From contig JBHYFA010000074.1 of NCBI GenBank assembly GCA_051859825.1, positions 1 through 13,070 on the forward strand: a stretch of 13,070 bases of DNA, written 5' to 3'. The stretch's first letter is position 1, and every line of letters begins with the position of its first letter. The translations under genes and the position numbers were made by a program. Below are positions 6,395-13,070 of this stretch, in pieces. This stretch comes from CSBr16-58 sp051859825. GTDB lineage: Bacteria > Bacteroidota > Bacteroidia > Flavobacteriales > Schleiferiaceae. The notes under the pieces were generated by a model. That model did no database searches. It saw only the letters and a list, made by a program, of their open reading frames with translations, and was not told the DNA's origin.

Positions 6395-7771
6395 ATGAAG
6401 TCGTATCGTCGTTTTTTTCTTTTGGTCATGATTGCCGCTATCGGCGTTACGGTCTTGCAGGTTCGCATGATTTTATATGCGCATAATAGCTACATGGAGC
6501 GCTTTACGAGTGATGTGACGGACGCGCTCAATCGAGTTTCAATAAAATTGGAGTACGAGCATGCGCAGCGGGTTGTGAATCGCTTTGATCAATCGGAAAA
6601 TGGCGCTTCTCTGGGTCCGGAAAAAAATATTTTTGAGCAGGCACTCGTAATGCGCAGACTTAGTCGGCTTGATTCCGTGATTCAAGATGCTAGCGATAGA
6701 GCGATTCTTCAGGAACAGCAAAAATTGGAGAACAGAATCAATATGGCTCAGATTGATTCACTACTCAGAATTGAATTTGTCCGCTTCTCGCTACCTACAT
6801 CCTACGAATTTGGCGTGGTTGAAGGTGATGTTCCAACCAAATTTACTACCATGGATTTTGATTGGGTGGAGAATAAAGACATGTTTCGCACCCTACTCTA
6901 TAGACACGATTACCCCATTGCATCATCTACTTGGCTCTACTTGTATTTTCCGGGCAAAAGTCGATTCGTGCTTCGTCGTTTGGTTCTGGTTATTTCCCTC
7001 AGTATATTCTTGATGGGATTACTGGTTTTCGCAATGGGTCGTACCCTTCAGCAATTGATAAAGCAAAAAGAAATAAGCAATATCAAAACTGACTTCATAA
7101 ATAATATGACGCACGAGTTTAAAACACCCATTGCTACCATTTCGTTGGCGGTGGATGCTTTGTCAAACGACGCTATAGCCTCTGATCCAAATCGTATTAA
7201 GTATTACGCCGAAATGATCCGTCAGGAAAATAGGCGGATGAATGCTCAAGTTGAGCAGGTGCTGCGATTGGCGCTCTTAGATCGTAAGGCAATTAGTCTG
7301 GAAAAAGAAGCGGTGGATGTACATCAGCTCGTTGAAAAGGCCATTGCCCATTTACGCTTGCAGGTAGAAACCAGAGGCGGAGATTTCAAAACCGATCTCC
7401 AAGCCAAGTACTCGATGATTGAGGTTGATGCGGAGCAAATTCTCACCGTACTCGTTAACCTTCTCGATAATGCCAATAAGTATTCCCCCAATGAGCCGGA
7501 AATCAGTATTCGTACATTCAATAAAGCTGAGAAAGTCGTGATTCAGGTGGCTGACAAAGGGTTGGGGATGAGTAAAGACTTGATTAATAAAGTGTTTGAG
7601 CGCTTTTTTAGGCAAACCACCGGTGACCTGCACGATATTAAAGGGCACGGCTTGGGTCTGAGCTATGCGCGCGAAATTATCACCCTACATAATGGGGAGA
7701 TTACCGTAGAAAGTCATCCCGGAAAGGGAAGTGTATTTAGTATCTATCTGCCTTATATTCAGGAAGATTAA
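6395..7771 (+). CDS. Membrane sensor histidine kinase, RprX-like
   Basis: This is a 458-residue two-component sensor. A membrane segment at about 7-27 is followed by an extracytoplasmic region (28-193) that I do not recognise as a named sensor domain. It contains a polar, probably coiled stretch near 95-125. A second membrane segment lies at about 194-216. The dimerisation/phosphoacceptor domain has NNMTHEFKTP with the phosphorylated histidine at H240. The ATP-binding domain shows the N box NLLDNANKYSP (355-365), G1 VADKGLGM (385-392), F box VFERFFR and G2 GHGLGLS (417-423). All catalytic boxes are intact. Architecture and the paired regulator resemble Bacteroides RprX/RprY, but the signal sensed cannot be deduced. 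A well-formed promoter with a spacer inverted repeat lies just upstream, and the response regulator follows after 39 bases. Confidence 0.92.
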   Translation: MKSYRRFFLLVMIAAIGVTVLQVRMILYAHNSYMERFTSDVTDALNRVSIKLEYEHAQRVVNRFDQSENGASLGPEKNIFEQALVMRRLSRLDSVIQDASDRAILQEQQKLENRINMAQIDSLLRIEFVRFSLPTSYEFGVVEGDVPTKFTTMDFDWVENKDMFRTLLYRHDYPIASSTWLYLYFPGKSRFVLRRLVLVISLSIFLMGLLVFAMGRTLQQLIKQKEISNIKTDFINNMTHEFKTPIATISLAVDALSNDAIASDPNRIKYYAEMIRQENRRMNAQVEQVLRLALLDRKAISLEKEAVDVHQLVEKAIAHLRLQVETRGGDFKTDLQAKYSMIEVDAEQILTVLVNLLDNANKYSPNEPEISIRTFNKAEKVVIQVADKGLGMSKDLINKVFERFFRQTTGDLHDIKGHGLGLSYAREIITLHNGEITVESHPGKGSVFSIYLPYIQED

Positions 7772-7810
7772 TGTTTAACCCTCAATGTATTAACTATTAA
7801 AACAAAAGCT

Positions 7811-8509
7811 ATGAACAATCAAAACAACATTTTACTCGTTGAAGACGATCCAAATTTCGGACTTATTTTAAGAGACTACCTAAGCATCAAAGGCTACAAT
7901 GTAACCTTGTCCCGCGATGGAATTCACGGACTCAATGATTTTAAGAGCAACGACTACGCGCTCTGCATCCTCGACATCATGATGCCCCGTAAAGATGGGA
8001 TTACTTTGGCTAAGCAAATCAAAGAAATTAACCCTAAAATGCCTATCATCTTCTTGACGGCGAAGTCACTAAAGGAAGATATGATTAAAGGCTACGAGGC
8101 TGGAGCGGATGATTACGTAATTAAGCCTTTTGATTCAGAAGTTCTTGAGTTGAAAATTCAAGCAATTCTCAATCGCCAAATTCAAACCGGTCAAATGGAA
8201 GAGATTCCTGAGAAAATGAATTTCGGCAAATACGAGTTGGATACGCAGCTGCGCATTTTGACCCTTAATGGAGAAGAGTGTAAATTATCACCAAAAGAGA
8301 ATTACTTATTGATTTTACTCGCTCAAAATCTCAATAAACTCGTAACGAGAAAAGACGCTCTTTTGAAAATTTGGAAGGAGGACAATTACTTTACTGCTCG
8401 TTCCATGGATGTGTATCTTGCTAAGCTTCGCAAGTATATTGCAGATGACCCCGACTTAGAGATTGTAAATGTCCACGGTGAAGGCTTTAGATTGGTACAT
8501 AGAGTGTAA
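7811..8509 (+). CDS. OmpR/PhoB-family response regulator, RprY-like
   Basis: This 232-residue cytoplasmic transcription factor pairs with the kinase encoded just upstream. The receiver domain (1-120) has the acidic pair D12/D13, the phosphoacceptor D55 in LCILDIMMPRKDG, T83 in FLTAKS and K105 in VIKPF. All residues needed for phosphorylation and switching are present. The C-terminal winged-helix DNA-binding domain (about 130-232) contains LSPKENYLLILLAQN and ends with the typical RSMDVYLAKLRKYI and IVNVHGEGFRL blocks. The receiver domain resembles Bacteroides RprY. No TAnnTTTG element is visible in the 39-base gap after the kinase, so it is probably co-transcribed from the promoter at 6337-6369. 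Its targets are unknown; autoregulation at the repeats upstream of the kinase is plausible. Confidence 0.95.
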   Translation: MNNQNNILLVEDDPNFGLILRDYLSIKGYNVTLSRDGIHGLNDFKSNDYALCILDIMMPRKDGITLAKQIKEINPKMPIIFLTAKSLKEDMIKGYEAGADDYVIKPFDSEVLELKIQAILNRQIQTGQMEEIPEKMNFGKYELDTQLRILTLNGEECKLSPKENYLLILLAQNLNKLVTRKDALLKIWKEDNYFTARSMDVYLAKLRKYIADDPDLEIVNVHGEGFRLVHRV

Positions 8510-8528
8510 GAATATCTCTTTGAGCCAC

Positions 8529-8536
8529 TATATTTG
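8529..8536 (+). promoter_or_regulatory. Possible -7 promoter element for guaA
   Basis: TATATTTG matches TAnnTTTG and ends five bases before the guaA ATG, so any transcript from it would have almost no leader. An 11-base string around it, CTATATTTGCC, recurs upstream of the LysM gene at 10870-10880. No TTTG at 19-21 bases upstream was found. Confidence 0.4.
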
Positions 8537-8541
8537 CCCCC

Positions 8542-10071
8542 ATGCAAGAAACCATCATTATCGTTGATTTTGGCTCTCAATACACCCAGCTTATTGCGCG
8601 TAGGTTGAGAGAGTTGAATGTATTTTGTGAAATACAACCCTTTCATAATGTAAATGTCGCCGACAGGCAAATAAAAGGCGTAATTCTCAGCGGAAGTCCT
8701 CATTCCGTTCTTGAATCACAAGCTCCGGAACCTCCATCTCTCGTTTTTGAGTTGGGGGTTCCCGTTTTAGGCGTGTGTTATGGCGCTCAATATTTAGCCC
8801 ATTCACGCGGAGGAACGGTGCAAAAATCTGAGGTTCGTGAGTATGGCCGAGCATTGCTTAGTCATGTGAATGCGAACAACATTTTGATGAAAGAAATTCC
8901 CCAAGGAAGTCAAGTTTGGATGTCGCATGGCGATACCATTCAAAGTCTGCCTGAGGGATTTGAAATCATCGCTAGCACCGACGACGTCTCGGTGGCAGCC
9001 TACCAAATTCAAGGTGAAAACATCTTTGGCATTCAATTTCACCCCGAAGTATATCATTCAACACACGGAACAAAAATTCTGCGTAATTTCATCGTTGACG
9101 TATGTAATTGCTCTTGCGATTGGACACCTTCAGCCTTCGTAGAAGAAACCGTTGAGAATTTGCGTCAAACCGTGGGTGATAAAAAGGTGGTATTGGGACT
9201 TTCGGGCGGTGTGGATAGCACCGTGGCAGCGGTATTGTTGCACAAGGCCATCGGTGATCGACTTCATTGTATTTTCGTAAATAATGGCTTGCTACGGAAA
9301 AACGAATTTACAGATGTACTGGCTCAGTACGAAAATATGGGGTTAAACGTAAAAGGTGTTGACGCATCAAAACGCTTTTTGGATGCCCTCGCCGGTGAAA
9401 GCGAACCAGAAGCCAAGCGTAAAATAATTGGTCGTGTGTTTATCGAAGTTTTCGACGACGAAGCCAACGCCATCCCGGATGTTGATTTTCTCGGTCAAGG
9501 AACCATCTATCCCGACGTGATTGAGTCGGTTTCTTCCGGCGGACCATCCGTTACCATTAAATCACACCACAATGTGGGCGGACTTCCCGACTTTATGAAG
9601 CTCAAGGTTGTGGAGCCTCTACGAATGTTATTTAAAGACGAAGTTCGTAGGGTAGGAGCATCAATGGGAATCAGTCCTACGCTTTTAGGCCGACACCCCT
9701 TCCCCGGACCGGGATTAGCCATTAGGATTTTGGGCGATATCACGGCTGAAAAAGTTCAAATCCTTCAAGAGGTTGATTATATTTTCATCCAAGGCTTGAA
9801 AGACGAAGGTTTGTATGATAAAGTATGGCAAGCGGGCGCAATACTTCTTCCCATCCAATCGGTGGGTGTAATGGGAGACGAGCGAACTTACGAAAGAGTG
9901 GTTGCCCTCCGCGCAGTGGAATCTACCGACGGAATGACTGCCGACTGGGTGCATTTGCCTTACGATTTTCTCGCACGAGTTTCCAATAAAATCATTAATC
10001 GCGTAAAAGGAGTTAATAGAGTGGTTTACGATATTAGTTCAAAACCACCAGCAACAATTGAATGGGAGTAG
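8542..10071 (+). CDS. guaA: GMP synthase (glutamine-hydrolysing)
   Basis: This 509-residue cytoplasmic enzyme converts XMP to GMP using ATP and glutamine-derived ammonia, the last step of guanine nucleotide synthesis. The N-terminal class I glutamine amidotransferase domain starts with DFGSQYTQLIARRLRE. It has the nucleophile C79 in GVCYG and the partner residues H167 and E169 in GIQFHPEV. The ATP pyrophosphatase domain has the P-loop LGLSGGVDST (218-227), followed by VNNGLLRKNE. The C-terminal XMP-binding/dimerisation domain has IKSHHNVGGLP, GRHPFPGPGLAIR and the closing PPATIEWE. Both active sites are complete and the length is normal (525 in E. coli). The stop codon lies inside the start region of cysQ, a 10-base overlap implying co-translation. 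Confidence 0.98.
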   Translation: MQETIIIVDFGSQYTQLIARRLRELNVFCEIQPFHNVNVADRQIKGVILSGSPHSVLESQAPEPPSLVFELGVPVLGVCYGAQYLAHSRGGTVQKSEVREYGRALLSHVNANNILMKEIPQGSQVWMSHGDTIQSLPEGFEIIASTDDVSVAAYQIQGENIFGIQFHPEVYHSTHGTKILRNFIVDVCNCSCDWTPSAFVEETVENLRQTVGDKKVVLGLSGGVDSTVAAVLLHKAIGDRLHCIFVNNGLLRKNEFTDVLAQYENMGLNVKGVDASKRFLDALAGESEPEAKRKIIGRVFIEVFDDEANAIPDVDFLGQGTIYPDVIESVSSGGPSVTIKSHHNVGGLPDFMKLKVVEPLRMLFKDEVRRVGASMGISPTLLGRHPFPGPGLAIRILGDITAEKVQILQEVDYIFIQGLKDEGLYDKVWQAGAILLPIQSVGVMGDERTYERVVALRAVESTDGMTADWVHLPYDFLARVSNKIINRVKGVNRVVYDISSKPPATIEWE

Positions 10072-10853
10072 TTTTTTCGGATATACATAAACTAGCAATT
10101 CGTGCCGCCCTTAAAGCAGGGGAGGAAATTATGGAGGTGTACGAAACACTTTTTGATGTGGAGTATAAATCCGATAAATCTCCCATTACCCTTGCTGATA
10201 AACGGGCACACCAAGCTATCAATACGCTTTTAGCCTCAACGCATATTCCCATCCTCAGTGAAGAAGGGATTGATGTGCCTTTTGAAGAAAGAAAATTGTG
10301 GCAACACTACTGGCTAATAGACCCTCTTGATGGTACACGTGAATTTGTAAAACGAAATGGGGAGTTTTGTGTAAACATCGCCTTAATGGAAAATAATATT
10401 CCCGTATTCGGTGTGGTTTATGCCCCCGTGATGAAATTGCTTTATGCCGGCGGATTAGAGTCGGGGGTGTTTAAAGCTGAGGCTGTTGATACTAATAATG
10501 AAGTTTTTGATTGGAAGGCCATTCATCCGAATTCAAACCGAAAATCTTTTGTTGTAGTAGGTAGTAGGTCACACGCACCTCTTTCAGATGAACTTATTGC
10601 GCAGCTTGAAAAAAAATATCGTGAAGTGGAAAGCATTCATCTGGGGAGTAGTCTTAAAATTTGTTTGATAGTAGAGGGTACAGCCGACTTGTATTATCGC
10701 GAAGGACCAACCATGGAGTGGGATACCGCTGCGGGCGACGCTTTTTGTCGTGCATTCGGGATGCCCATTCAGCAGATTGAGACAAACCAAGATATTGAAT
10801 ACAACAAGCCTAATTTAGTCAATCCTGATTTTTATGCGGGCCGACTCGAATAA
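10062..10853 (+). CDS. cysQ: 3'(2'),5'-bisphosphate nucleotidase
   Basis: This is a 263-residue member of the inositol-monophosphatase-like, metal-dependent phosphatase superfamily, most similar to CysQ. CysQ removes a phosphate from 3'-phosphoadenosine 5'-phosphate, a by-product of sulfate assimilation and sulfotransfer. Visible metal-ligand motifs are LSEEG (65-69, E67/E68), the signature DPLDGTREF (87-95), and WDTAAGD (220-226, D221). The VKRNGEFCVNIAL block after the signature and the SLGS-like HLGSSLK (193-199) are CysQ-specific rather than generic inositol phosphatase. The ATG overlaps the end of guaA by 10 bases in another frame. The next in-frame methionine (M24) would cut into the first conserved helix, so the overlapping start is preferred. 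No sulfate-assimilation genes are adjacent. Confidence 0.93.
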   Translation: MGVVFSDIHKLAIRAALKAGEEIMEVYETLFDVEYKSDKSPITLADKRAHQAINTLLASTHIPILSEEGIDVPFEERKLWQHYWLIDPLDGTREFVKRNGEFCVNIALMENNIPVFGVVYAPVMKLLYAGGLESGVFKAEAVDTNNEVFDWKAIHPNSNRKSFVVVGSRSHAPLSDELIAQLEKKYREVESIHLGSSLKICLIVEGTADLYYREGPTMEWDTAAGDAFCRAFGMPIQQIETNQDIEYNKPNLVNPDFYAGRLE

Positions 10854-10870
10854 GGCATAATTTTAGACTC

Positions 10871-10878
10871 TATATTTG
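10871..10878 (+). promoter_or_regulatory. Possible -7 promoter element upstream of the LysM gene
   Basis: TATATTTG followed by CC matches TAnnTTTG and shares an 11-base string with the element before guaA. It lies 17 bases after the cysQ stop and 83 bases before the LysM gene ATG, giving a leader of roughly 75 bases. No matching TTTG was found 19-21 bases upstream. Confidence 0.35.
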
Positions 10879-10887
10879 CCTTTTGAG

Positions 10888-10935
10888 ATGAAGAAGTCTA
10901 TTAGCCTCTGTTTGTTTCATCAACGCCACAGATAA
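10888..10935 (+). CDS. Possible 15-codon leader open reading frame
   Basis: ATG at 10888 opens a 15-residue frame (MKKSISLCLFHQRHR) ending in TAA. It begins 9 bases after the promoter-like TATATTTG and ends 26 bases before the LysM gene, in a different frame. Its position just after a probable transcription start is what draws attention. It has no recognisable similarity and could be chance. Confidence 0.15.
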   Translation: MKKSISLCLFHQRHR

Positions 10936-10961
10936 TCGACTTCACGAAAATTACAGACACA

Positions 10962-12944
10962 ATGAAGCACTTTATTTATCACTCTTATCGCTCTTCCTTT
11001 TTTGCTTTGCTTCTTTGTTTAATGGCTTTTTCTGGTTTTGCACAAACGCAGCCGGAGTTACAATATCATACGGTTCAAGAAGGGGAAACGGTGTATCGTA
11101 TTACGAGGATGTACGGCATGACCGAGGCTGCTTTTTACGAATTAAACCCCGATGCCCGCACTGTTTTGTCTATCGGGTCTAAAGTTGCCGTTTACGCTAA
11201 ACTACCCGATAAAACCCCTGCCATAGACTCTTCCGCTTTTCATTTTCACGAAGTGCGACAAGGCGAAACGATGTTTGGAATTACTCGACAATACGGAGTT
11301 TCTCAAGATTTGCTGCTGTCAAATAACCCCAAACTTGCAGAAGAAGGTCTGAAAGCCGGAATGACACTGCGCATTCCAAAATTTCCTAAAAGGTCTCCCA
11401 TAGAAGAAAAATTAGCCACTGATGAAAAGCCTATTCGTCAAATCGAAGAAGTTTCCGTTGAAGAAGCAAAGTACTTTATTCATGTTGTGGAGGCTGGTGA
11501 AACGATGTATAGTTTATCGAGAACCTATGGTGTAACCAGCAACCAACTTGAAGCTCTAAATCCTGAGCTTGCCGATGGGTTGAAGGAAGGTATGCGGCTT
11601 AAGATTCGTAAACTAGAATCTGTAGTGCAGCAGCCAGATACCAATATCCGACAGCCGTTTACGCTTTACCGAATTCGCGAAGGAGATAAATTGCGCGATA
11701 TTCTTTCAACTTTTTCCCTCACTCAACAAGAGTTAGAGCGATTTAATCCGCGCTTGAACGAAGGACTTGTTCCCGGTAGAATGCTGTTGATTCCCCTCGT
11801 AGGCAAAAGTGGTCAAGAAGTAAAAGCCGATTCTACTTTGTATTCTTTAGAAAAAGCTTATCCCAAGGGAAAAGTTATCCGCGTGGCCGTATTTCTTCCG
11901 CTCGATGATGTCAGTGAACCCAATCGTCCTGATTGGAAAAAACGATGGGTAAACAACAATAGAGTAAGTCTGGGTTTCTTCTCCGGTCTTCAAGTGGCGC
12001 TCGACAGTTTAAACCGGTCTGGTACTCAGGTTTCCGTAATTGTTTTCAGTGATAAAGAGAGATCAGAGGCCATGTACGCCACGCTCGATACCATGGATTT
12101 GGTTATTGGACCATTTTTTTACAGAGAATTAAGTGAGGTTGTGGGCGGTATGCGTAAAAGAGGAAATAGCACTATTGTGGTTTCACCACTGAGCAGACAG
12201 TCTGAGGTCTTAGCATACCCCAATGTGTTTAAATGCATCCCTGATGATAAATCAGAATATCAGGAATTGACTGAGCTTGTCCCCTCGCTTTACCCAAAAT
12301 CTCAAGTGCTTATTATCCACCAAAACGATTCATTGCTAAGCTACGAAGCAGAGTCGCTCGCATCGGAGATTCGGGAATCCGGTATGGAAGTCTCCGTTCA
12401 TAAGGATCCTAGTACTAGAGGTGGTGTGCATTCTGTTCTCCCCGAATACAATCAGGAAAAATTGATTATTATTCTGCTGGGAGAGTCTAAGGTGTTTGTC
12501 AACTCCACCATCAACGGACTTCGCTCAACCCGAAGAGAGGATATTCAGCTATTCGTTTCCAACAAAACGCTTTATTCACCTACCATTGAGGCCAGACTTC
12601 TAGGGACGCTGGAAGCGACACGAGCGGAAGCCAATTTCTTTAGAATGGATAACCCGCACGCCAAAAGCTTTATTTCTCGATATCAAAATGATTATCAGCG
12701 ATTCCCCGATAAATTTGCTCAACAAGGTTTTGATGTAGGCTTCTTTTTTCTCAATAAAATTGCGGGTAGGGAGGAACCTATTGAGCCGCTTCATACATAC
12801 TTTTCTTTCAAGCCTGCGGGTGCGGGAGCATTTGTTAATCAATCCTTTATTTGGGTTAAGCTCGATTCTGAACTAAACCAAAAAATTATTTATCCCGTGA
12901 GCGATGAGTCTGAAAGCGAAAAACCCAAACTCATCATCGATTAA
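10962..12944 (+). CDS. Secreted protein with four LysM domains and a C-terminal type 1 periplasmic-binding fold
   Basis: This is a 660-residue exported protein. A signal peptide (1-27) ends in FSGFAQ, with no convincing lipobox. Four LysM domains follow at about 35-78, 95-138, 172-215 and 234-277, each with a V/I-x-x-GET or GD core and an N-P-x turn, so binding to peptidoglycan is expected. From about 303 to 625 the protein resembles the ligand-binding fold of branched-chain amino-acid (LivK-type) ABC transporter proteins: RVAVFLPLDD, GFFSGLQVALDSL, DLVIGPFFYREL, VVSPLSRQSEVL and QGFDVGF. No permease or ATPase gene is nearby, so a sensing or scaffolding role at the cell wall is more likely than nutrient import. 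LpoA, a penicillin-binding-protein activator with a similar fold, is a useful comparison. It starts 108 bases after cysQ; the symporter ATG follows 9 bases after its stop. Confidence 0.88.
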   Translation: MKHFIYHSYRSSFFALLLCLMAFSGFAQTQPELQYHTVQEGETVYRITRMYGMTEAAFYELNPDARTVLSIGSKVAVYAKLPDKTPAIDSSAFHFHEVRQGETMFGITRQYGVSQDLLLSNNPKLAEEGLKAGMTLRIPKFPKRSPIEEKLATDEKPIRQIEEVSVEEAKYFIHVVEAGETMYSLSRTYGVTSNQLEALNPELADGLKEGMRLKIRKLESVVQQPDTNIRQPFTLYRIREGDKLRDILSTFSLTQQELERFNPRLNEGLVPGRMLLIPLVGKSGQEVKADSTLYSLEKAYPKGKVIRVAVFLPLDDVSEPNRPDWKKRWVNNNRVSLGFFSGLQVALDSLNRSGTQVSVIVFSDKERSEAMYATLDTMDLVIGPFFYRELSEVVGGMRKRGNSTIVVSPLSRQSEVLAYPNVFKCIPDDKSEYQELTELVPSLYPKSQVLIIHQNDSLLSYEAESLASEIRESGMEVSVHKDPSTRGGVHSVLPEYNQEKLIIILLGESKVFVNSTINGLRSTRREDIQLFVSNKTLYSPTIEARLLGTLEATRAEANFFRMDNPHAKSFISRYQNDYQRFPDKFAQQGFDVGFFFLNKIAGREEPIEPLHTYFSFKPAGAGAFVNQSFIWVKLDSELNQKIIYPVSDESESEKPKLIID

Positions 12945-12953
12945 ATTTTCCTC

Positions 12954-13070
12954 ATGTGGATAGCCTTAATTGTACTGGTTGGGTATTTTTCTTTGCTGAT
13001 GCTGATCTCCCGCTTGACTACCGGGAAAGAATCAAATAACGCGAGTTTTTTCACGGCCAACCGCCAATCT
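12954..13070 (+). CDS. Sodium:solute symporter family protein, N-terminal part (partial)
   Basis: Only the first 39 codons are in the window; the frame is open to the edge. The N-terminus is a hydrophobic segment (1-19), then a short polar stretch and ASFFTANRQS. This '(S/T)-FF-x-(A/G)-NR-x-S' loop after the first membrane helix is characteristic of Bacteroidota members of the sodium:solute symporter (SSS) family, inner-membrane proteins that use the sodium gradient to import small solutes. The substrate cannot be told from this piece. The ATG is 9 bases after the LysM protein stop, so the two genes are probably co-transcribed. Confidence 0.8.
   Translation, partial: MWIALIVLVGYFSLLMLISRLTTGKESNNASFFTANRQS

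Noticed and set aside
7772..7810. Repeated TTAAC-like strings in the gap between the kinase and regulator genes.
   Set aside because: The stretch is AT-rich and the copies are imperfect with irregular spacing. No TAnnTTTG element is present, so co-transcription is the simpler reading.
9274..9304. GuaA has VNNGLLRKNE where E. coli has VDNGLLR.
   Set aside because: From memory this asparagine is common in Bacteroidota GuaA proteins, and all catalytic motifs are intact, so it is not treated as a defect.
1..13070. Search by eye for tRNA genes, CRISPR arrays, insertion sequences, phage genes or a defence island.
   Set aside because: None seen. Gene content is core metabolic and envelope genes, without direct-repeat arrays, transposase motifs or a cluster of unknown genes.

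Overview
This 13,070-base window looks like chromosomal core sequence from a member of the Bacteroidota, most likely near the Flavobacteriales. Three things point there: the protein types (a DUF4254 protein paired with a family 9 glycosyltransferase, an RprX/RprY-like two-component pair, and a LysM plus periplasmic-binding-fold fusion), the GuaA sequence style, and promoter-like strings of the Bacteroidota form TAnnTTTG. No mobile element, CRISPR array, tRNA or rRNA was seen. Genes are tightly packed, and no gap of 300 bases or more lacks a gene.

Layout. Positions 1-2985 (+) hold the tail of a probable accA, an aspartate-type aminotransferase, a DUF4254 protein and a family 9 glycosyltransferase, closely spaced and probably co-transcribed. 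Positions 2982-4938 (-) hold, in transcription order, a rhomboid protease, an NAD(P)-binding HTATIP2-like protein and a YraN/UPF0102 nuclease-fold protein. YraN ends convergently on the glycosyltransferase, with overlapping stop codons. rarA (+) is divergent from the rhomboid gene. After it come a histidine kinase and an OmpR-family response regulator, then guaA overlapping cysQ, then a secreted four-LysM protein with a type 1 periplasmic-binding fold. The window ends inside a sodium:solute symporter gene.

Most of the content is housekeeping: fatty-acid precursor supply, amino-acid transamination, GMP synthesis, PAP turnover and replication-fork maintenance. The envelope theme is also strong: a glycosyltransferase, a rhomboid protease, a two-component sensor, a peptidoglycan-binding protein and a symporter. 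I see no clearly new multi-gene system. The observations most worth checking are the compact promoter/operator architecture before the histidine kinase, a recurring TAnnTTTG-pyrimidine-C element before most transcription units, the LysM/binding-fold fusion with no transporter partner, and the DUF4254-glycosyltransferase pair. Several starts (rarA, yraN, the glycosyltransferase) were moved downstream of the longest open frame on sequence grounds.
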